NCBI GenBank assembly: GCA_964472525.1
Contig: CAYYLL010000013.1
Location: 11,715-75,714, forward strand
Source of the DNA: SZUA-37 sp964472525
GTDB taxonomy: Bacteria > Pseudomonadota > Gammaproteobacteria > UBA6429 > Thiohalophilaceae
DNA: 64,000 bases
Reading direction: 5' to 3'
Under the pieces are notes generated by a model that saw only the letters and a list, made by a program, of their open reading frames with translations, ran no database searches and was not told the DNA's origin. Shown one piece after another: positions 60,478-64,000 of this stretch. The translations under genes were made by a program, and so were the position numbers. The number at the start of each line of letters is the position of its first letter. Position 1 is the first letter of the stretch.

Positions 60478-61743
60478 ATGACATTTGAAAGTTTTGCCAC
60501 AGGGCATTCTTTAATTCTTTGGATGGGATTTGGTATTGCCCTGATTATGGGAGCCGTTGTTAACAAAACCAATTTTTGCACAATGGGTGCGGTGTCAGAT
60601 CTCGTGAACATGGGAGATTCTGGTCGCTTACGTGCGTGGGTTCTGGCCATGGCCATTGCCTTGCTTGGAGTGACTATTTTTGAAGCAATGTCGTATTTTA
60701 GTGTGGATGTCACTCGCCCTCCGTATCGAGGCAGTAACTTTGCTTGGTTAGAATATGTGATTGGCGGTATTATGTTTGGTACGGGGATGACCTTGGGCAG
60801 TGGTTGTGGCAATAAAACATTGATTCGTGTTGGTGGTGGTAATATCAAATCACTTATCGTTTTGGCTGTTGTTGGACTGTTTGCCTATTATATGATTAAC
60901 CCATTCCCTGGTACGGATAAAACCATTTATTCAGAAGTATTTTACCCTTGGACAAGCCTTGCTTCGATTAGCCTTGTCGGTAAACAGGATTTGGGTGGCT
61001 TAATTAACGCTGCGACTGGTATCGATGTTGGTACATTACGCTTAGTTATTGGCTTGTTAATCGTGGTGGCCTTAACCTTTACTGTATTCCGCTCAAGTGA
61101 TTTCCGTAGCAACAGGGATAATATCCTTGGTGGAACGGTTGTGGGACTTGCCGTTTTAGCTGCGTGGTATGTTACGGGTGGTTTTGCTACCATCTCAGCA
61201 GATGGCGATACTTATAGCTGGGTTCAGTATGCCAGTAATGACGTTTGGTCATTAATTGAAGAAGGCAAGCGTCCTCCGGCTGTTGCTATCCAATCTTTTA
61301 CTTTTATTAATCCAATGGGCGAAAGTTTTGGTTATGTCCTAAGTGGCTTTAATCCTAGTGTTATCACATTCGGTTTAATGTCCTTATTTGGTGTTATTTC
61401 AGGGTCATTTTTGTGGTCACTTATCTCAAGAACTTTCCGAATTGAATGGTTTGTTGATTTTAAAGATTTTAGAACACACTTTGTCGGTGCTATCTTAATG
61501 GGTGTTGGTGGGGTGTTATCATTAGGTTGTACTTTTGGACAAGGTATTACGGGGGTTTCAACATTGTCTGTTGGTTCAATGATAGCCCTCGCAAGCATCA
61601 TTTTTGGTAGTGCCTTAACAATGAAAATCCAATACTACAAAATGTGTTATGAAGATGAAGCAACTTTCTTTAAAGCACTTATTAGTGCATTAGTGGATAT
61701 GCGTTTATTACCCGGTGGAATGCGCAAATTAGATGCGATTTAA
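60478..61743 (+). CDS. YeeE/YedE family sulfur-compound transporter
   Basis: The 421-residue membrane protein has about 10 helices and the family Cys motifs: VNKTNFCTMGAVSDLVNMGD (about 26-45), GSGCGNKTLIRVGGG and SLGCTFGQGITGVSTLSVGS. In TsuA these cysteines form the thiosulfate path. The family imports thiosulfate or similar sulfur compounds. It stands alone with no TusA-like partner visible in the window. A perfect hairpin follows the gene. Confidence 0.9.
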   Translation: MTFESFATGHSLILWMGFGIALIMGAVVNKTNFCTMGAVSDLVNMGDSGRLRAWVLAMAIALLGVTIFEAMSYFSVDVTRPPYRGSNFAWLEYVIGGIMFGTGMTLGSGCGNKTLIRVGGGNIKSLIVLAVVGLFAYYMINPFPGTDKTIYSEVFYPWTSLASISLVGKQDLGGLINAATGIDVGTLRLVIGLLIVVALTFTVFRSSDFRSNRDNILGGTVVGLAVLAAWYVTGGFATISADGDTYSWVQYASNDVWSLIEEGKRPPAVAIQSFTFINPMGESFGYVLSGFNPSVITFGLMSLFGVISGSFLWSLISRTFRIEWFVDFKDFRTHFVGAILMGVGGVLSLGCTFGQGITGVSTLSVGSMIALASIIFGSALTMKIQYYKMCYEDEATFFKALISALVDMRLLPGGMRKLDAI

Positions 61744-61795
61744 TTGCGGATACTTCATTGCGCGTATTTATCGGTATTTAACTCTAGATTTTAGC

Positions 61796-61829
61796 AGCGG
61801 AAATAACATTTTCACTTGTTATTTCCGCT
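61796..61829. terminator. Long hairpin between the transporter gene and tRNA-Lys
   Basis: A perfect 13-base-pair stem AGCGGAAATAACA (61796-61808) / TGTTATTTCCGCT (61817-61829) with an eight-base loop. It lacks a T tract, so it is a terminator only by position; it may also be an operator. It is 30 bases before the tRNA. Confidence 0.5.
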
Positions 61830-61858
61830 AGTTAATGTAAAATTCCGCCTTCGTTTAT

Positions 61859-61934
61859 GGGCCGTTAGCTCAGTCGGTAGAGCAGTTGGCTTTTAACCAA
61901 TTGGTCGAGCGTTCAAGTCGCTCACGGCCCACCA
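61859..61934 (+). tRNA. tRNA-Lys (anticodon TTT)
   Basis: This 76-base cloverleaf has an acceptor stem GGGCCGT / ACGGCCC, a D-stem GCTC / GAGC, an anticodon stem GTTGG / CCAAT with loop CTTTTAA (anticodon TTT), a variable loop TGGTC, a T-stem GAGCG / CGCTC with TTCAAGT, and an encoded CCA. All stems pair with at most one G-U. It reads AAA and AAG codons. Confidence 0.97.
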
Positions 61935-61939
61935 TATAC

Positions 61940-61980
61940 AAAATGCCTCTTGTTTATTTAGTTGCAAGGGGCATTTTTTT
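61940..61980 (+). terminator. Rho-independent terminator after tRNA-Lys
   Basis: The stem AAAATGCCTCTTG (61940-61952) / CAAGGGGCATTTT (61965-61977), with one T-G wobble, has a 12-base loop and ends in T7. It starts six bases after the tRNA. Confidence 0.88.
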
Positions 61981-61987
61981 AGTGTCA

Positions 61988-62084
61988 GTTTCTCCTTCTT
62001 TTTACTGACACTTATGATGTTTTTCTATCTATTTATCCCAAAACACAAAGCCTGTTTCTCCTTCTTTTTACAGCCATTTATGAT
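61988..62084. repeat. Two spaced direct repeats downstream of tRNA-Lys
   Basis: GTTTCTCCTTCTTTTTAC occurs at 61988-62005 and again at 62054-62071 (18 of 18 bases identical). In both cases a similar 13-base segment ends in TTATGAT, giving a 31-base repeat with a period of 66. The gap 61935-62240 holds only this repeat and the tRNA terminator; I see no gene in it. Confidence 0.75.
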
Positions 62085-62240
62085 TTTTTTGTAATTTTTT
62101 ACCCTTGCCACAAAAAAGTAATATTATTTATGTGACGGGGTTAAACATTCCTGTTCGCATTTTGCTATGTACATCAAATAAATATTTCCAGTTTAGCCTA
62201 TATTTACTGACAACTTTATAGGCATACTTTAGGAGTATGT

Positions 62241-63224
62241 ATGGATATTATTCTCGATGTAGAGGGAATGCAGGGATTGAATTTTTCGAGAACGAGAAAA
62301 ACTAATCTAGCGTATTTAATTATCTTATTCTCGTTCTCTTTTTTTCTGGTTTCTTGTGGTGGTGGTAATGGCCCGGGTGATGAAGGCGAAAATTCTGCTG
62401 CCAGTCAGAATTCGTCCAATGTCGCATATAATAATGGAGCGGGGCAATCAAATATCGCCGTGCAAACAAAGAATCACTCAACAATTGTTGCAGCCGATGT
62501 TTGTCAGGCTGCAAATATCTTGCTTTGTGAAGATTTTGAATGGAGTTCTAGCCTTGCTTATCATGCGAGTAAACAAGATTGGCAACTAAAAGGTTGGCAA
62601 TTTAGGGGGAGTCAGCCAAGCGGTACGGATTGTAATTCAGTCGGTGCAGATGGCAGTCAGTGTGCACTTAAGTGGGTTCAAAATAAAAATGTAACGTTAA
62701 ACACACTACAAAAAGCAAGCTATGTTTTTTCAGAATACGGTTCGGCATATAATAAAATAGTACTAAGTTGGAAGGCGAAGTGGTCGGCCAACTGGAGCTG
62801 GAATGCTGCTTTGAACCCCCATGTTAGTTTAGAAACTACAAATTTAAGTTCTACTCAAACACCTTTGATCTCGTTTGGTTTTAACCAAACGGGCATTGCC
62901 GAAATTATAATTGCAGAATATAAGCTCTGTGGACGAGAGAAGCGAACCATTAAATCTGATAAAGCGATTATATTTGATAACACCCTTTTAGCTGGGTGGC
63001 ATTACTTTAAGCTAACGGTTAATAGCCGTTACGATACAGGTAACAAGGATACCGTGCAGTTGAGTATCGATAATAATGTGGTGCTTAGCGTTTCAGATGT
63101 TAATTTAAATTGTGGTTCTGGAGGGATAACGACAAATACTATTACCTATATGTCGAATAGCAATAACCCTACGGTAAAGGCAGAACAACATATGTTGGTC
63201 GATAATATTTTGTTAACGATGTAG
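62241..63224 (+). CDS. Hypothetical lipoprotein with beta-rich domain
   Basis: The 327-residue protein has a long n-region (1-22), a hydrophobic stretch (AYLIILFSFSFFLVSC) and Cys39 in the lipobox LVSC. A Gly/Asn/Ser-rich linker follows (40-75). The rest (about 85-327) is beta-rich with aromatic residues (WKAKWSANWSWNAALN), four or more Cys and an end AEQHMLVDNILLTM, resembling a concanavalin-like jellyroll. AGGAG lies five bases before the ATG, so I keep this start although a Met10 start would give a more usual signal. I do not recognise the family; a carbohydrate-binding role is only a guess. Confidence 0.8.
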   Translation: MDIILDVEGMQGLNFSRTRKTNLAYLIILFSFSFFLVSCGGGNGPGDEGENSAASQNSSNVAYNNGAGQSNIAVQTKNHSTIVAADVCQAANILLCEDFEWSSSLAYHASKQDWQLKGWQFRGSQPSGTDCNSVGADGSQCALKWVQNKNVTLNTLQKASYVFSEYGSAYNKIVLSWKAKWSANWSWNAALNPHVSLETTNLSSTQTPLISFGFNQTGIAEIIIAEYKLCGREKRTIKSDKAIIFDNTLLAGWHYFKLTVNSRYDTGNKDTVQLSIDNNVVLSVSDVNLNCGSGGITTNTITYMSNSNNPTVKAEQHMLVDNILLTM

Positions 63225-63230
63225 AACGGC

Positions 63231-63971
63231 TTAATCTATTTTTAACTTTAAGCGTTTAGCCGTATCTTTTAGAGCGTCTTCGCGGTTGCTATAAACAAAA
63301 TTATTTCCTATTAAATCTGGGATCCCTTGTTTTTCTAAAAAGGAATAAACTTTTTTCTGTGTACCAACTAGGAAAACATGGCGTTTCTCAGATTGTGCCG
63401 TCTCAATAATATTGAACAGTGCGCGTGATGACGAATAGTCAAGTTGCGGCACTTTGGATAAATCTATCATCAGGGTGTCATAGTCTGTATAGCCATTTAA
63501 ACAACGGAGCATACCTTTTGCTGCGCCAAAACTTAATGCACCACCAATATGGTAAAGTAAGATTCGGCCTCCAGCTTCACTCATAATCTTAGATTCCAAT
63601 TTAGATAACGGCATTTCTGGGTTAGCCTCTCCATTTGTAATGGTTGAGATACTGTCTATTTGTAAATCAGTCGAACGCTTTAAGAACAAGAAGCTGGCAA
63701 TCGTCATCCCTACTGCAACGGCTTCGAGTAAACCGACGAACACCGTTAAAAATAAAACAATAAGCATAATGATGACGCCGGCTTTAGGGGCTCCTTTAAT
63801 ATTTTTTAAGTACTCCCAATCAACAATATCTGTACCAACCTTAATGAGGATACCGGCTAAAACAGCTTTGGGAATATAGGAAGCCAGAGAGCCAGCACCA
63901 AGTACAATAATTAATAAAACAACGGCATGTAATGCACCGGAAATAGGCGTTGAGGCTGTAGAAAAACCCTC
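63231..63971 (-). CDS. SulP family anion permease, C-terminal part with STAS domain; frame interrupted near the window edge
   Basis: The open frame encodes about 246 residues. Membrane helices include ASTPISGALHAVVLLIIVLG and YIPKAVLAGILIKVG, followed by EYLKNIKGAPKAGVIIMLIV and VGLLEAVAVGMTIASFLFLK. A cytoplasmic STAS domain occupies the last 110 residues (LMIDLSKVPQLDYSSSRAL). Full SulP proteins are about 500-580 residues. Going upstream, the frame meets a TAA (63974-63972 on this strand) immediately before EGFSTASTP, so the first half is missing in this frame. A frameshift, an insertion junction or an error could explain it. SulP carriers move sulfate, bicarbonate or other anions; the substrate is unknown. 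Confidence 0.8.
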   Translation of the reverse strand, partial: EGFSTASTPISGALHAVVLLIIVLGAGSLASYIPKAVLAGILIKVGTDIVDWEYLKNIKGAPKAGVIIMLIVLFLTVFVGLLEAVAVGMTIASFLFLKRSTDLQIDSISTITNGEANPEMPLSKLESKIMSEAGGRILLYHIGGALSFGAAKGMLRCLNGYTDYDTLMIDLSKVPQLDYSSSRALFNIIETAQSEKRHVFLVGTQKKVYSFLEKQGIPDLIGNNFVYSNREDALKDTAKRLKLKID

Positions 63972-64000
63972 TTACGCTCACTTTTTTGGTACAATGACTT

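Noticed and set aside
61859..61934. tRNA-Lys as the attachment site of a genomic island within this window
   Set aside because: No second copy of the tRNA 3' end and no integrase are visible in the 2 kb that follow, so the idea is kept only as a reason to look further downstream.

Overview
The window is a compact, AT-rich stretch of a gammaproteobacterial chromosome. This rests on gene order: ilvI-ilvH-ilvC-psd-pssA-leuA, the lptFG / pepA-holC divergence, fmdB-aspS, and yebC-ruvCAB-ybgC-tolQRAB-pal-cpoB-queE-queC all follow the usual gammaproteobacterial layout. A YeeE/YedE sulfur-compound transporter, a SulP permease and three DUF2173 proteins suggest a sulfur-metabolising lineage, but the species cannot be named from sequence alone.

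Layout. 1-2023: the end of a TolC/HlyD export operon, then acylphosphatase. 2027-5287 (minus): lytic transglycosylase, proS, a MIF-like tautomerase and a DUF4124 protein. 5288-12612: branched-chain amino acid and phospholipid genes. These carry two likely attenuators, one before ilvI and a leucine-rich leader peptide before leuA, plus a 122-bp tandem repeat of palindromic units after ilvC. 12629-15619: family-4 uracil-DNA glycosylase-like gene, rimI, prfC. 15769-18117: an arginine-rich 11-residue-repeat secreted protein, an ECF sigma factor, a putative anti-sigma protein and a DUF3106 protein that looks like two secreted proteins joined in frame. 18186-22095: aas, a UMF1-type transporter with no standard start codon in the right place, and DUF2970, separated by REP-like palindromes. 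22181-32853: valS, a GT39/PAP2 envelope pair, holC, pepA, lptFG and an RDD protein. 32975-34753: three tandem DUF2173 paralogues and an AbrB-Doc toxin-antitoxin pair with a clear operator. 34864-42259: purL, an ABC exporter, a type IV pilin with a sigma-54 promoter candidate, and an SDR enzyme. 42497-51012: fmdB, aspS, a four-gene Ser/Thr phospho-signalling cassette (CHASE2 kinase, PP2C phosphatase, two FHA proteins), yebC, ruvC. 51047-61743: ruvAB, ybgC, tol-pal, queE, queC, YeeE/YedE. 61859-64000: tRNA-Lys, an orphan lipoprotein and a SulP permease whose frame breaks close to the window edge.

Most genes are housekeeping and intact. The parts worth following up are the CHASE2 kinase/PP2C/FHA module inserted in a conserved interval, the DUF2173 triplet, the ECF sigma locus with its two very basic secreted proteins, the leu leader, and the Psd-like protein that has lost its expected catalytic histidine. 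I saw no CRISPR array, no complete insertion sequence, no prophage and no rRNA.
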